From Aedes albopictus (lineage: Eukaryota > Arthropoda > Insecta > Diptera > Culicidae), in contig NC_085137.1 in the NCBI RefSeq assembly GCF_035046485.1, positions 15,219,346 through 15,283,345 on the forward strand: a stretch of 64,000 nucleotides of DNA. Direction: 5' to 3'. The position numbers and the translations under genes were made by a program. Of this stretch, positions 1-12,385 are shown piece by piece. The number at the start of each line of letters is the position of its first letter. Positions within the stretch are counted from its first letter, which is position 1. The notes under the pieces are model-generated. The model made no database searches. It worked only from the letters and a program-made list of their open reading frames with translations, and was not told the DNA's origin.

Positions 1-99
1 ATGTATATTGAAAAGAGGGCCTTATTATTAGGGACAACTTTGTAGAAGACCATATTTGCCTAAAAACTCATTTGAAGGCGTTGAATGCATCTTTCCTCG

Positions 100-262
100 T
101 AAATCTAATGAGAATTTTCCAAAACTCCCTGAAACACCTCCGAAATCCCAACCCTCTGAACCTCTGTCATATCTCTGCACAACCTCTGAAACCCTCTGAA
201 AGCCCCCAGGAACATCTCGAAAGCCCTTGTAACTGAAACTCTGAAACCCCCTCCTTCCTTTA
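100..262 (-). repeat. GC-rich degenerate 12-bp array, left arm
   Basis: The stretch repeats variants of CCTCTGAAACCC about every 12 bases. It is the reverse-complement orientation of the array at 895-1110, so the two blocks form an interrupted inverted repeat around an AT-rich centre. Reading frames through it are a by-product of the multiple-of-three period, not genes. Confidence 0.6.
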
Positions 263-894
263 AATCTTCGACACCTCCCCTTAAGATCCCTCAAAAATTT
301 AAATTTGAAAAGATTACTAGTTGCATCGGAAATCGTCAATGGTGTGATTCTGGCGAGTTAATGTTAGCAAGCTCTTGTTCAAGTCGATTTTTGATTTTTG
401 ACCACCTGAATTCCCACAGTGCACTGCTCACTTCTGTAAGTACTCACCATTTTTTTAAATGCTTCCACAAAAAAAATAGCAGAAGAAATTGCTGAATATC
501 AATGCTGTAATTCGTATTACTGAATACAATCAATACAAAAAACATAAGCAAAGATTGCTGAATACCAGCAAAAAAAAATGTGCACTGTGCAGTGTAAATT
601 GTCTTTATTACACATGGCGGACACAGGCGCAGAACGGTACCACGCATCATAGAGAGGTGCATAAAACCATCGCATGTCATTCCGATACATGTTACATAAT
701 GAAAATATGTATGGCTTTATCGTTCTTAAGTTTTTACTCTCAAACCTGTTTTAGTACAGGTTATTTATCTACACTTTAAATTTATGCACCTTTTTATGTC
801 TTGTATATAAAGAGGGGGCTATTCAGAACCAAAATTGTGCATAAGAAAATGTAATAATAACGCTAACGGCGGCCAAGGAGCGTTTATAGGAAAT
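263..894. other. AT-rich spacer between inverted arrays
   Basis: No gene is supported. The part at 470-600 contains repeated TTGCTGAATA and TGCTGTAATTCG motifs in both orientations, which suggests a decayed small palindromic element. Its boundaries could not be placed. Confidence 0.4.
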
Positions 895-1110
895 AGCAAA
901 GGGAGATTGCAGGGATGTTTCAAGGAGGAGTCCCAAGGGGTTTCAGCGGGGTACCAGGAGATCACAGGGGTGTCTCAGGGGGTCTCGAAGGATTCCATGG
1001 GGCTCCAAGGGATCTGTGGGGCGTTCCAGGAGATCTCAGTGGCAGTTTAGGGGGTCCCATGGGCGTTTCAGTGGATTCAAGTGGGATTCAGGGGATACCT
1101 GAAGTAAAGA
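895..1110 (+). repeat. GC-rich degenerate 12-bp array, right arm
   Basis: Variants of GGGGTTTCAGGG / GGTGTCTCAGGG recur at about 12-bp spacing. A shorter block of the same kind lies at 1555-1660. These are the purine-rich counterparts of the block at 100-262 and resemble in period, though not in exact sequence, the larger arrays at 17-33 kb and 60-64 kb. Confidence 0.6.
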
Positions 1111-1361
1111 TAGGTGAGCCGTTACTGAGCGGTTCAAAAGAACGAAAATTTTTAAACTGTCGTTCGTTTGAAAAGGGCGATAGGTCTCCGTTCCCTTAAA
1201 AAAAGAAAAAAAAACGAGAAAATCGAATGTCTAACAGAACCGTTTAATCAGCTGTTCCAAATAACGTAGACTGATTTCTGAGAGAGCAAATGTTGTAAAT
1301 GATCTACCCAGCCATCTCGTAAAATAGTACTCCAATGACATGTAGTCGAAAACAGCAGTTG

Positions 1362-1440
1362 TGGAGCCTCGTAGCCGTGCGGTTAGGGTCACTAAGCTTC
1401 TAACCACACCATGCGGTGGAGAAGCTGCTCCGGGTGATTA
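1362..1440 (+). repeat. possible tRNA-derived SINE fragment
   Basis: The sequence has an A-box-like element (TAGCCGTGCGGTTAGGG) at about 1370. It is followed by a stem-like segment in which GCTTCTAACCACACC is followed by GGTGGAGAAGC. No B box is recognisable, so this is either a decayed or truncated SINE head or chance similarity. Confidence 0.3.
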
Positions 1441-1660
1441 AACTTTTCGCGGGAATAGTCTCTTCTTCTTATCCACTGGCGCATGGTCCGTGTGTCCGTT
1501 GTCTAGTGAACCTATGCCCTAAAAGAATTGTTTTGACCGTCTTCAACCTGGAGGTCCCAGGAATATTTTACGGGGTGTCATGGGATCCAAAGGGATTTTA
1601 GGTAGTACCTGGAGGTCTCAGGGGCGTTTAAGAGGCAGCTTCAGGGGTTCAGTGTTTCGC

Positions 1661-3284
1661 AATGTAGACCTGAAGTTCCAGTGCTTCCGAAAACTGGGCA
1701 AGAGTCATGCGAGTAATTCGAGAACCATGAATGTGCGAATTCAGAGCATGTTTCAGAGGCATTTTTGGGGGGTTTCAAAGGCAATGCAGTTAATTTCAGA
1801 GTTCTTCGACCTTCTGTCCTTCAACCTATTGTCCTAAAGCTCGTTCGCTAAGCAAAAGGAAGAATCCCCTTCAGCACAATGTAGGTATCGCAACCCCGGT
1901 AAGGTAGCCTGCTGACCACCCCGTCTGTACTACCACAACTGGATGTGGAAAACCTCACCTCACTTGAGAAGGAAAAACGTAACCGCCACGAGATAAATAA
2001 ATTTATTAAGACATCAATAAATATACATTTAATAAAAGAAAGCACACGGAACCTCTGGGTCGGATTGCGCGTCGACTCCTTACTGCACAGCTCAAACCGG
2101 AGAGAAGTGGCAAAGAGCGACGCGATTGCTAAACCACAGCCGCAGGGCCGCTACACTGCTGGGGTCTGGAGGGCCATAAATCATCGCCTGAATTACAATG
2201 AAATATTGACGCTATGATCCATCCGGTGGTGGTGAGTCCGGACGGAGACAAAGAATGGGGCACACAATTCCGAGGAAGCTGGATTTTCGCGTGTCGATCG
2301 GCGGCGGCGACGGCGGCACAACATTACAGAGCTTGGCGAGACAACACACGCGTGGGTGTTTCCTCCGCGTTGTGTCCGCCGTGGTGACCTCCGGAGCTAC
2401 TTTTTGGTTCGGTAGTGTAGTACGCCAGTATTCTAACGTAGAGCTTGATTAACATGTAAACCAGTTTTCATCTCCCGTTTACATTTCTCCCTGTGATTGC
2501 AGCACGGTCACCTCCAGATCATTATTATCGAGCATCCTCTTCCCTAGAGGCCATCCTGTGCCTGACGCATATTGTACCAAATTGGCCCTTGCGAATGGAC
2601 AGACGGCGATCGGCAGCACAAGACCAATGATTTTGCCAACATCCGATAACAACGACGTCGTCGTCCCGCCCGAAGCCACGGTGATCGATGTAGTTCTCGA
2701 ATGCAAGTAGCTGGTAGACTATTAAAATTCTTCTCGTAAGCATAACATAGAAGCCCACATCGTACTGGCCATCGTCCGTCCACGGCCATCGCTGGAACCA
2801 GTTATGAAATAGCATTTTAAACAGCAATTATGATCGTCATAATGTTGCGGCCGGGGCTGCTGGGACGAAGGGTCCACGTCTGGCTAACAACACTTTATGG
2901 AAAAATAGTTGTAAACATGCGCTGAAGGTCTCTATTAATGTCGACCGGTTGGTACTAGTTCTAAAATAGTTCAAATACCGGCTCCTGGTTGGGAACTTCG
3001 CTGCTGCAGCTTCCTTCTCAATACACGCAGTTAGGGGAGGGTCTTGAAAAAAAAAAAAAACTTCCATTCATAAAGTGCATCAATAACAGCCGGAGAAGGT
3101 GCATAAAGTTCCTCGGCTATACTCCCAGGTCGGTGATTAAGGCTGTGCACAGCCAAATACCATATTTCAATTATGATTTAATGCATGCTGAAAAAGAGGA
3201 TAAAAAAGTGTACTGCACACCTTCGCCAAAGCAGCAGCAAATCAAGGCACAGTGGGTGAATTTGTTGATAGGGTATTGGTTCCC
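1661..3284. other. unassigned, no gene supported
   Basis: The interval is moderately GC-rich at 2040-2850. Three overlapping minus-strand reading frames at 2479-2827 have no recognisable domain. One of them (2479-2706) has a hydrophobic stretch, but no homology or splice context supports it. A 13-A run at about 3047-3060 could be a retroposon tail; no flanking duplication was found. Confidence 0.35.
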
Positions 3285-3291
3285 TTATTAA

Positions 3292-3464
3292 GCATGTGGC
3301 TCCCATTTTCATCCTACTAAAAACAAAGGAATGAAGCGCTGTTTGTTTTGTTTCTTATTTTTGTATTTTTTGTTAGAAGTGAGCACGCATGAAACACAAA
3401 AGAACGGAATCAATCGGTGCCGTAATCGCTTGTTTGCGGATAGGATGAAAATGGGAGCGTGAGA
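3292..3464. mobile_element. small MITE with 18-bp inverted repeats
   Basis: GCTCCCATTTTCATCCTA at about 3299-3317 is matched by its exact reverse complement at about 3441-3458. TTATTAA occurs on both sides (3285-3291 and 3465-3471) and may be the target duplication. It is non-coding, and the superfamily is not assigned. Confidence 0.6.
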
Positions 3465-3471
3465 TTATTAA

Positions 3472-4186
3472 TGGCACTCGTACCCTATTCACCCAAGTGT
3501 AGAAAAAACATTCAGAATTTTCGTATAGTATGTTTACTCTATACAACGCATGTCATTGGTGAGCTCGTTCCATACTTTCATCTCAACTGTGACCACCGTC
3601 AAATACTCTGGCACCCACAGTGCCAAACCGCACTACAGCAGTCAGCATGCTGAATGAAGAGAAAATTAGCTTCTGCTGCATCATAATTTTATGCCACCGC
3701 ATGCTTTCACCTCGCACTCTTTCTCTATCACCGTCGCATCGGTAGCGGTCCATCGACCGTGATCCAGAAGGCTGCTCCCGAGAGTGCAGTCTCCTCCTTC
3801 TTCATGAATATAAATACATCGCTCCTGGCGGCAACGCCTGGCTCTGGCTGGAGTTATCTGCACCAATGCAGTTGTGCAGTGCATTCAGTGGCTTCCGTTT
3901 CGTTACCGGACCGTTCGTTTTTCCGAGGTTGCGGATGGCAGTAGCTAGATTTTATGATATATCATTATCTTTATTTTTAACATATTCTTGTATTATTATT
4001 TATTGGATTTTAAGCCTCCTCCTTGGCAGAAGAAGATAAGGTTTTCACTTTGGTCTGTGTGTGTGAAATGGCGTAGTTATTTTTCGTAGGGTTTTAGTAC
4101 CCTTTATTCATCACACTGACATCTCACATATAAACAGTACTAACGATTTAGGCACCAATTGTCTTCTTTTTACCTAACATGGTCAC
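3472..4186. other. unassigned, no gene supported
   Basis: No domain, RNA or repeat structure was recognised here. Short open frames at 3681-3944 overlap on both strands and show no family signature. Confidence 0.3.
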
Positions 4187-4188
4187 TA

Positions 4189-4440
4189 GAGTGGGTCAAC
4201 GTTGTAAGGAAAAATTAAAATTTGAACACATCAACCGGAAATAAAGCTTATTTCTTTTAGCATCCATAAAAACTGTACAAAATTTGGGAGCCAATGGTTA
4301 CGTCCTCGCATTCCACATTGCAATTGATATTTGTATGGGATGCCACACCTACAAATTTAAATGTGGGGACGAAATCAATCGCTCCAAAGTTTTGCACAGT
4401 TATTATGGACGCTAAAAAAATCAACATTGTTGACTCAGTC
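4189..4440. mobile_element. 252-bp TA-flanked hairpin MITE
   Basis: TA dinucleotides at 4187-4188 and 4441-4442 flank imperfect inverted ends (GAGTGGGTCAACGTTG against GACTGAGTCAACAATGTTG). The complementarity continues inward through TTTTAGCATCCATAA and the mirrored copy near 4390-4420. TA targets point to the IS630-Tc1-mariner group. It is non-coding. Confidence 0.65.
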
Positions 4441-4504
4441 TAATGGTAACTCATGACAGAAAAAAAATAATTTAAAACAAAACAAGTGGCACTTTGGGTA
4501 AGTG

Positions 4505-4650
4505 AATCTATGACAAAAGGTCGAAAAATATAAGGTCGAAGGATAAAAGGTCGAATGGACAAAAGGTCGAATGCGACAAAAGGTCGCATGGGACAAAAGG
4601 TTGAATGGGACAAAAGGTCGAATGGTACATGAGGACGAATGGGACAGAAG
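4505..4650 (+). repeat. 17-bp tandem repeat, about eight copies
   Basis: The unit GGACAAAAGGTCGAATG recurs about eight times with drift. Similar subterminal tandem repeats occur in foldback elements (compare 61418-62234), but no matching inverted copy is present nearby, so this could be one surviving end. Confidence 0.7.
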
Positions 4651-5002
4651 AACAAAAATTAAAATTCCAATAAAAAAAATAGAACCAGTGATACCAAAAT
4701 TATGCAACAAAAAATACATTAATGAAAGATAGGAAAGTCTCTAATAAAACTTGTAAAAGCTTATATGCAGCAATTTATTACCGCATCGCAAGTCGAAATA
4801 GATGCCCATAAATGATAGAAACTATTGCTATTGCTTAAAGTTGAATGTGAAAAACAATTATTTGAAAGAACCGTCCATGGGTAGAAGAAGGATAAATCAT
4901 AGATTGAAATATTGTCATTTAAAACTCCAATCATTACACCGATTCATTTAATCTCATCTCAAATCTTCATCCTACTCTCTAGCCTCTACGTTACTGTCTT
5001 CT

Positions 5003-5340
5003 TTGCCTTCTATTCCAACCCTCTATCCTACGCTCTATCATAACCTTCAACCCTACCATCTACCCTACCCTCTAAACTATCCTTTACCACAGACACTGCC
5101 CTATCCTTTACCGTACCCTCTAGTCTATAATGTGACAAATCGTACCGTCTACCCTACTCTCTACCCTACCATTTTTCTTACCCTCAACCCTACTCTCTTT
5201 ACTACCCTCTTCCCTACCGTCTACCCTATCCTCTACCCTAACCTTCTACTCCACCCTTCTCTCAAACCCTCTACCTGACCGTCTGCTCCACCGTTTATCT
5301 TACCCGCTACCCTACCATCTACCATTACCCTCTACCCTTT
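5003..5340 (+). repeat. low-complexity TACCCTC-type tract
   Basis: The tract consists of irregular TACCCT / CTACCCTA / TATCCT motifs. The derived open frame is a compositional artefact. It is too irregular for a telomere array, and dipterans lack TTAGG-type telomeres. Confidence 0.75.
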
Positions 5341-5344
5341 TTCT

Positions 5345-6000
5345 CATAATGCCCGATCGGTAGATACCCATAATGCACGCTTTATGCGTTATCACAGTGC
5401 TCTTTTCAGGGCGCTGTTTGAACCCATTGTGGTACGCTTATGCGTGTATGACGATCCTATTCCCTTACCTGTCCTTTCCCCTATCCCATCCTTTTTTTTT
5501 CCTTCTCTTCTCCCTCAGGCAAATGATGAATAGGCTCGTGTTAATGGCAATGGCACAAATTTCCCAAATGGAGGAGAACGTGCCTCTGAAGCCGTCCTAC
5601 TGATACCTGATACCTGATACCCATAATGCATGGTAATAAAGCTCAAACTACCATTCCGTGGCCGCCATCTTGGGTTTCAAAATGGCGTCGGACATTCATT
5701 TTTGAGTTCTTCTCATGAAGGCCGATCGATGGGTATCAATGCATGCATTGCATGGTTTCATAGCTCAAACTCTCGTTCTATGGCCACCATGTTGGATATG
5801 GTCCGCCATCTTGGATATCGAAATAGAGTCAAATATCGATTTTTGACGTCTACTCATGAAGCCTGATCGATAGATACCCATATTGCATAGTACATATCCG
5901 AAGCAGCATTGCCGTTAAAATGCTTATATTCTGGAGTTTTGACCGCCATCTTGGAACCTAAGTCGCCATCTTGAATTTCAATACCCCTGCTACCACCTCT
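5345..6000 (+). repeat. diverged tandem repeat with GCCGCCATCTTGG motif
   Basis: The GATAGATACCCATAATGCATGG-like segment recurs near 5355, 5610, 5725 and 5868. Each of the later copies is followed by GCTCAAACT, then GGCCGCCATCTTGG and TCATGAAGCC. Spacing is roughly 115-150 bp. The CCAAGATGGCGGC core also appears in the array near 34.6 kb. Confidence 0.6.
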
Positions 6001-6375
6001 TCATCCTAAGGAATGTGTATACCAAATTTGATTGAAATTTTTTAACGCATTTCAGAGTTATGCCTATGTTTCGGCACACATATATACATACGTACATACA
6101 TATCAACATACATGTAGACGAACATACAAATAACAAACATACAATCATACATACATCGAGTATTGTATGTATTCATTAATAACTCTTCCGAAGAAATGAA
6201 CTATAACCATGAACCATTGTCAAGATTTCAGGAAAATATTGTTTTTTTCGCATTGAAAATGAAGCTCACAGATCGTGACAATATGCATTCTTTTCAGCAT
6301 CTTTTACGCCACCTAGTAAACTAGTCACAAACTATATTGTCCACTATGAGCAAGGTATGGGTGTGGAGAACATCT
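6001..6375. other. short microsatellite and unassigned DNA
   Basis: An ACATACAT-type microsatellite lies at about 6080-6160. The remainder has no recognised feature. Confidence 0.5.
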
Positions 6376-7696
6376 CACACTTAGATTTTTTTACAGTATC
6401 CGGTAATTTTTTACCAAATTCTCAACAGCTGAACGTTCGGTAATCCGTTCGGTAATCGAAACGAGTACCGATCATCCGGTAAATGAAATTTTGGGAAGGC
6501 TGTCACAAATTACCGAATTTCTCCGGTAATGTGAGTTGCAGAATTACCGTAGGATTTCGGTGATTCAATGTTTTCATTAATTTTTTTACAGATTTTCGGT
6601 ACTTCTTAAAATTAAAATTGCAGCCTGGGCTTTAGTTTTTTATTTACCATCTTTTTGGAGAATTTTAACGTTTCTGCTTATAATTTGCCTTTAAATTGCG
6701 TCACTTTCACTTAGTTGTTTGTAGTTTGATTCGTAGCAGGAACGTGTAGCGAGTTTGCACCCATTCAATCATGCGAACAACTGCGGAGAGGCTGGAACGG
6801 AATGTTGACTACATGGGGGAAGGCGAACATTAATTTATGTACGAATACTTACTCAATTCCAGTAAACGCAATGCTCCATTTACCAATATCGCGTTTCCGA
6901 GGCCATTAAACTAGACTTTGTTGAAGGGCACTTATAATACTTCGAAGTTCTGACTGATGTCCGCTCAGCAGTAGGGCGCGGGCGGGGTTGACTCTGCCCG
7001 CCTTCCGAGGACAAAGGGAGTGGCGAGGACCACTCGGGAAACTGGCTAAGCGCCAGCATGCTACCGTGATGGACTCTCCAAAGCGAGTCATCGATGTTCG
7101 TTGCTGCAGGCTACGCAGCTAACCTTGTGGGTGCGATGTGCACTAGCCCCTCTCTGAAGCAATACCTTCTTGGTGGTTCCGGAGAGACGTAGGGTTTGGC
7201 GACCATAGGAATGGTTTAGTGGGTACGAGGAGAGAGTAGTCCTGGATTTTACTTTTGTTGTAGAAGACGGCCTGTCAGACCTACACTACCCTAACCTTCT
7301 GTTAGGGTGTCTGTTGAGCAGATTATCCCCCTATGGTTTAGAAGGAAAAAAAAAAAAAAGTTCTGACTGAAACCAACATGTGAATTTTAATTACCACCAG
7401 TTTGACGTTTCGAATTTGATGCTCGCAATTTTACGGAATTTCGGTAAAGTAGAGTGCGATTTACAAACTTTTTCGGTAGTGTTTTACAGTATATGGTAGA
7501 AACCCGATTTTACAGTGCGTACGGCAAATTGTTTGACAGATGATGCTGTCACAGTATCGAATTACAAACGGATCGGTAACTAAATCACCGAATTTTTGTA
7601 AAATAAACTATAATCACCAAAATACGGTATTTTTATCACTTTACCGAAATTTTCCAGCAAAATAATTACCGAACAGCGAAATTGAATCTGAGTGTG
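6376..7696. mobile_element. non-coding TIR element, TTCGGTAAT family
   Basis: The ends are inverted: CACACTTAGATT at 6376 and the complement of CACACTCAGATT at 7685-7696. Both continue inward to a CGGTAAT motif, and TTACCGAA / TTCGGTAA motifs recur throughout both arms. TA follows the right end, but the left flank is CT, so the target site is not proven. A LINE-derived insert at 6958-7357 interrupts it. A shorter relative lies at 13626-13863. Confidence 0.55.
6958..7357 (+). mobile_element. 5'-truncated LINE or retroposon tail with 13-bp TSD
   Basis: This GC-richer block ends in a run of A (from about 7346). It is flanked by a perfect 13-bp direct repeat, AAGTTCTGACTGA, at 6945-6957 and 7358-7370, which is the hallmark of target-primed retroposition. 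No coding domain remains, so it is a 3' end only. The insertion lies inside the older TIR element at 6376-7696. The clade cannot be named from the tail alone. Confidence 0.85.
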
Positions 7697-10435
7697 TACT
7701 CTGAAGAAAGTATTCTAAAATTTTGCATGATTCTGGAGATATTCACATCAAACGACTGTCCCATTTATAGGACGTTCGGGGCATCTGTCCTATAAATAGG
7801 ACGCTGGGCGGATATGGGTTAAATTATCTAAATTCTTCTACAAATTCCTCTAAAGCCATCTCAGGAGTTTTTTTTTCTCATCCCTCTGTTGGGGAAATTG
7901 AACCACTGCGTCCAATTAACTGAACTTTTGTGGAGAATCCCAGGAGCCCTCCAGGGACTCCATGCTGCACTATTACCTCTGACATCGTTAGATTTCTTCT
8001 GATAGACTGTATACTGTGTCAGCGTTCAGTAATCACCATTAAAATAACCATGTGTTATTTTTTTATGTTCGATAGTTATTCTAATACGCACTACTTTGTT
8101 ACTATGACTTAAACAAGTAGCAAAAAAACTATTAACACGATATTAAATCTTTCTGGACTTTTTAAGCTATTGTGATACAGAGCTTGGATGCTCTTAATAG
8201 TACAATATCAGCACGAAAAGCAAAAATGTTCTTTGTGACTACTTGAATAATGACCATTTAGCGCTAAGCCAATCCCTTTGATCTTGTTCATACATACACA
8301 TGTCATGTTATAGCTCAAGGATGGGAAATGTCTGACTAATCGCTAATTTCGTCAATGTTCTCCATTGAAAACACCGATTTTATTGCATTTGATTGTCCCC
8401 CAAGAGATCCAAAAGCACTTGGTGAGTTAAAGATAACAACCAAAAGAAAAAGAGCTTGTTAAAATAACTTTCATCCAGCTGAAGCAGATCAAACGACAAT
8501 CTTTCCCTGCGATGCGTTGCAATGGCCTGGATGATCGGATCGCATAGGGATTTGCGATCATGTTTCGCTTGATATCTAATTGAATTTACGCCTGTTTCGC
8601 TCCGCCAAAGTTCCCACTTTTTGCGTCAGCTCCGTATAAGGGCCGTCCGATTGAGGGTTACCCAGCCACACCATGTTGGTACCGGTTGTTGATGCAACTT
8701 ACTTCGTTTGTAAGTGATATATTGGTGCAATGCGGAGAAGTCGCTGGAGAGTACTTATCATTGACCACTGTACTGTGTGTAGGCCATCGTCGTCCAAAGC
8801 GGTCGTCCGCCTGTCGAATAGAAAAATGAGGATAGATTGACGCGAATAAATTATCATTTTAATGGAGAAGGTAGCACGTAATAAATCATTCAACTTTGTG
8901 GTGTGATAGTGACGATGTAAACGAGAGGCAGGAGAGTGGCAAAACATGATGCGGTCCGCGAGTGCAATTACCGGAACATCTGGGTAGCTGTACTTAGTTA
9001 GGACGGTGCGTTACTGGAGTTGTTGATGTGAGTTGATACTGTAAACTATTGCGATTCAGTCAATGAACTGGACTGTGCCAGATTATGCAAACAAGTTCTC
9101 AATGTTGAAGATTTTCCGATAGGAAACACAATCGAGAAGCATAAACCGGTAAGACATATTCGGTTCACTGATCTTATTGTATTGCACTGCCCACCTTTCA
9201 TCATAGGTTCGAAACCGCTCAGCAGCCCAGTCGATAAGCAAACAAAGGCCGCTCATATTTGTTTATTGCATAAATTGCCCGCCATACTGAGCAGCAGCTG
9301 GCCCGCGTCATGCTAACCAACTGAGCCCAAAGCGCACTGATCCAGGAAGAAAATCCGCTAATCGACCGTGTTTGCAACCACGTCGCTCGGATAGACCCCA
9401 ACTTCTAGCCCAACAGATGATAAAACCGAATTCCGAGCCGCGCGCCCGAGAGCGTGCCACAAAAATCACTTCCTTATCACACTGTTGTACCTACCTAGTG
9501 CCTAAATGTGCTGTTAGGTAGGCAGGCAGGTTCCAGCCATTCACAAGTTTGTTTTCACCCCTAGTTGAGCAGCTCGATCGAGCGTGGCGAATGGCTTGTG
9601 ATATTGCCTCAATAGAACAACTGCACATTTCAGCAAGCTGGTCGTGTGCTTTATCGAGCGTTGTAAGGGAGACGCCGATCGCTACAAGTAGGTTAACCGG
9701 GGCTGATCATGTTACCCGAGGGAACAATTCCTAAAGCAACGTTACAACTCATTAAAATGCTGTTACTCTCGGAGATATCAACCCTCGCCCAGCCGCAAGT
9801 GCTAATAAACTAATCTCCGAGGGTAGATTTGAATAACTCCGTCCGACACGACTAGAGCATAGCGATCACCTCAGTAGAACCTAGAGACCACACCACGAGC
9901 CCCTTTGACAGGGCGCTACGCTATTAGGGCTAATTAATCAATTAAACAGAGCTGCGGCAGCGGCGATGGCAAGGGTCAGTGTCTCGGTTCAGCGCTTTGC
10001 TGAAGTTTACTGCGGGCGTCACGGTGGTCGGTAAATCACACGAAGAAAGCCGGCCTTTCAACTGCTCAACTGCAAGTAGAGCGAGTGTTGAACGGCAATG
10101 TTAACACTGCAACACTTCACGCCCACTTTACTGTGCGAGCTAGCGAGGCAGAACAAGTGGCACTTAGGGGATTGGAAATCAAGTGGTATACCGTCAGATA
10201 GGGGTCGTTTGATTAAAAAATTATTAATTGAATTCAAATAATTCTTTTAGTATACGCCGTTCAATGTTGTATCATTGAAGCGTCTATAATTGGCACTCTT
10301 TATAATATCAACGATTGATCTTCAGGCACAAACTCAGAAAAAAAATTACAAATTAACCTCAAGCGGTTGTTACGTTTGAAGATTTTCAGTGAGGTTATTT
10401 CAAAAAGAGCTGTGAAAGTAAATGTATAACCAGCT
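7697..10435. other. largely unique DNA, no gene supported
   Basis: The interval has no strong TE termini, and 8.5-10.1 kb is more GC-rich and single-copy in appearance. Open frames are all under 90 codons and show no domain. It could be host intron or intergenic DNA. No exon could be supported from sequence alone. Confidence 0.35.
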
Positions 10436-10849
10436 ATGTTAAAAATAAAACAAGTTCATTTTAAAGCCTTTCGCCTTCTGCCCCACCGTGTCTCATATAA
10501 TGCCCACCTCATGTTCATCACGCAAGCAGGACGCAGCCATGATCCAACGCAACGCTTCGCATCAAAGAGCGAAACGTCAAACGGATTGACGTGGAATTTA
10601 TTTGTCAAGCTCGCGAAAACAACAGAAGGGGACGACGTTGGAACCGAGGAAAAAAAAAAGCTGTGGTGGGAGGATAAAAGATTTTGGCTCGGACGGACGA
10701 GCTCTCTTTCGGAAAGCATCTGCTGGACCCGGCTGACCGCGAAAGTTGTGGTGTTCGTTGTTGTTCGCTTGCGCGGGCGGTACAGCCAGGGAACGTTTGC
10801 ACAATCAAAACGGACGGATTGATCGATACGGTTTCGTGGGTGAATCGTC

Positions 10850-11091
10850 ATGAGTAGTGCCGGTCGCTCTGGGCGACGTCGAAGTTCCGGAATGCCAAGC
10901 TCATCAGTGCGAGGAATCGAGGAAAACGAATTTCGTGGCGGAGCCGTAGACCCCGGGCGCGCCGGCCGCGCGCCAGTGGCCAGGGCAAGGAATATGCAGA
11001 TTGTACTGGTATACCCGTCCACCAAGAGGGGAAGAACGCGTCGTGCTGGAGAAGTGAGGATCGGCAAGGGACTGGCGGAGGCTTTCAAAAT
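10850..11091 (+). CDS. candidate first coding exon of an unknown host gene
   Basis: An ATG at 10850 opens an 80-codon frame very rich in Arg, Ser and Gly (start MSSAGRSGRRRSSG). It runs directly into GTGAGTG at 11092, a good 5' splice-donor match. The surrounding 10.45-11.1 kb is GC-rich and unlike the AT-rich TE landscape, as expected for a 5' gene end. A 228-codon frame on the opposite strand (10456-11142) covers the same DNA; its composition looks like a shadow of the GC-rich strand. I recognise no domain, and the acceptor exon was not found. Exon status is inference. Confidence 0.3.
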
Positions 11092-11531
11092 GTGAGTGAA
11101 GTGTTGAATAGAAACATGCGAAGAAAGAAAGATAGGGTTCACAGGATTAGGATGAGCTTTAGGAGCAGGAAAAGAGAAAATAAATGTTAAAATGTACGTT
11201 CATATTCTTTTAATCTCACCGATCACCGTCTCCCTAGGATGGGAGAAGCATTAATTGTAACACGGTTTCCAATCGAACGTCAATCCGATCCATTCGCCAG
11301 CCATATAATAAATTTCATCAAGCAGCTAATTTCTCAACCAAATTTACAGATATTACCAATTTCAGCCATCTGTTTGTGGATTGGCTGGCGTGCGCGCACG
11401 GGCCTTCGAGTCCAAAAACCCACAACTGTTCTGTGGCAAAACAATCGCGATTAGCGCCCGGTTGCAGCTGAAAGAGCTGCGCTGGCCCAAGAAGCCTTCC
11501 CAATTGTGTTGATTACCATCATCATTACCTA

Positions 11532-12028
11532 CACGCTAACCTGAAACTACCCATCGACTGGGTCGATTCGACCCGGATTTTCATGTTATTAGCAGTTGTC
11601 AACATCCGGGTAACCCGAAAACCCAGATTCACTGAATTTGGGTAAAGATCTGGGTAATCGGCACTTTGTCACTTTTCAGCTTGAGAATATGGCAGCGGTC
11701 AGGAGATCGCTGGAAACTATGAATGTATTCGCGAAAAATATGCCGATAAATGACGGGAAAACCGTGGAATTATTCCGGGAAACTGTTTTCCAGCATCAGG
11801 TAAGTGAATAGCACGTGGCAACTGAGAGCTTTTTAATCAAAATCTAAATTGGAAATAAATTAACAAAATCAAGGCCCCGGAGGAGCTGGGTATCGTTTAC
11901 CCAGATTTTGCCACCAACATCGGTAACCCAGATTTGAGTAAAGGTGCCTTTACTCAGTTTAGAGTAACTGCAGTTTTGCTCAGTCTGGGTCGCTTTGACA
12001 TCAATCTGGGTAACTGAGGGTTAGCGTG
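11532..12028. mobile_element. 497-bp TA-flanked MITE
   Basis: TA at 11530-11531 and 12029-12030 flank the termini CACGCTAACC and GGTTAGCGTG. Subterminal GGGTAACCCAGATT-like motifs recur in both orientations. It is non-coding. The TA target suggests Tc1-mariner-type mobilisation. Confidence 0.8.
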
Positions 12029-12377
12029 TATGCCAGCCAGCGTGGTTTGAATGAAAAAGCTGTATTTTTTTATCTCCTCTCAGCAGTGCTCACCGACAGC
12101 GTCGACGCAGTTAGAGCACGTGCTTCACAATATTGTTCGACAAACAACAACAACAACTGTTGCTCTGTTGTTGTTGTCCCGCCCTGTCCACCAGGGTGAA
12201 AAATCTTACTGAAAAGAGAAAAAAAGCAACCTGGACAGCCATAAACAAACAAGATTGAAAAGTGCGCATGCTCGAAGATTAGAGCCCATTTGAATAGGAA
12301 GAGAAAGAGCCAACTGGTCTAGCTTGGTCATGCCAAATGATTTGTCTAATTGTTCACCATTTATTTCCACGGTATTG
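12029..12377. other. unassigned DNA between two MITEs
   Basis: No gene was recognised. A CAACAACAACAACTGTTG-type palindromic trinucleotide tract lies near 12140-12180. Confidence 0.4.
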
Positions 12378-12385
12378 TTCCGTAG

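Noticed and set aside
4505..4650. CRISPR-like direct repeats
   Set aside because: The repeats are contiguous without spacers and the genome is eukaryotic.
5003..5340. Telomere-like TACCCT repeats
   Set aside because: The motif is irregular in length and sequence, and dipterans do not use such simple telomere repeats.
10456..11142. 228-codon minus-strand open frame
   Set aside because: No domain, no homologous pattern and low-complexity Arg/Pro/Ser composition. It lies opposite a frame with a splice donor in GC-rich DNA where long chance frames are expected.
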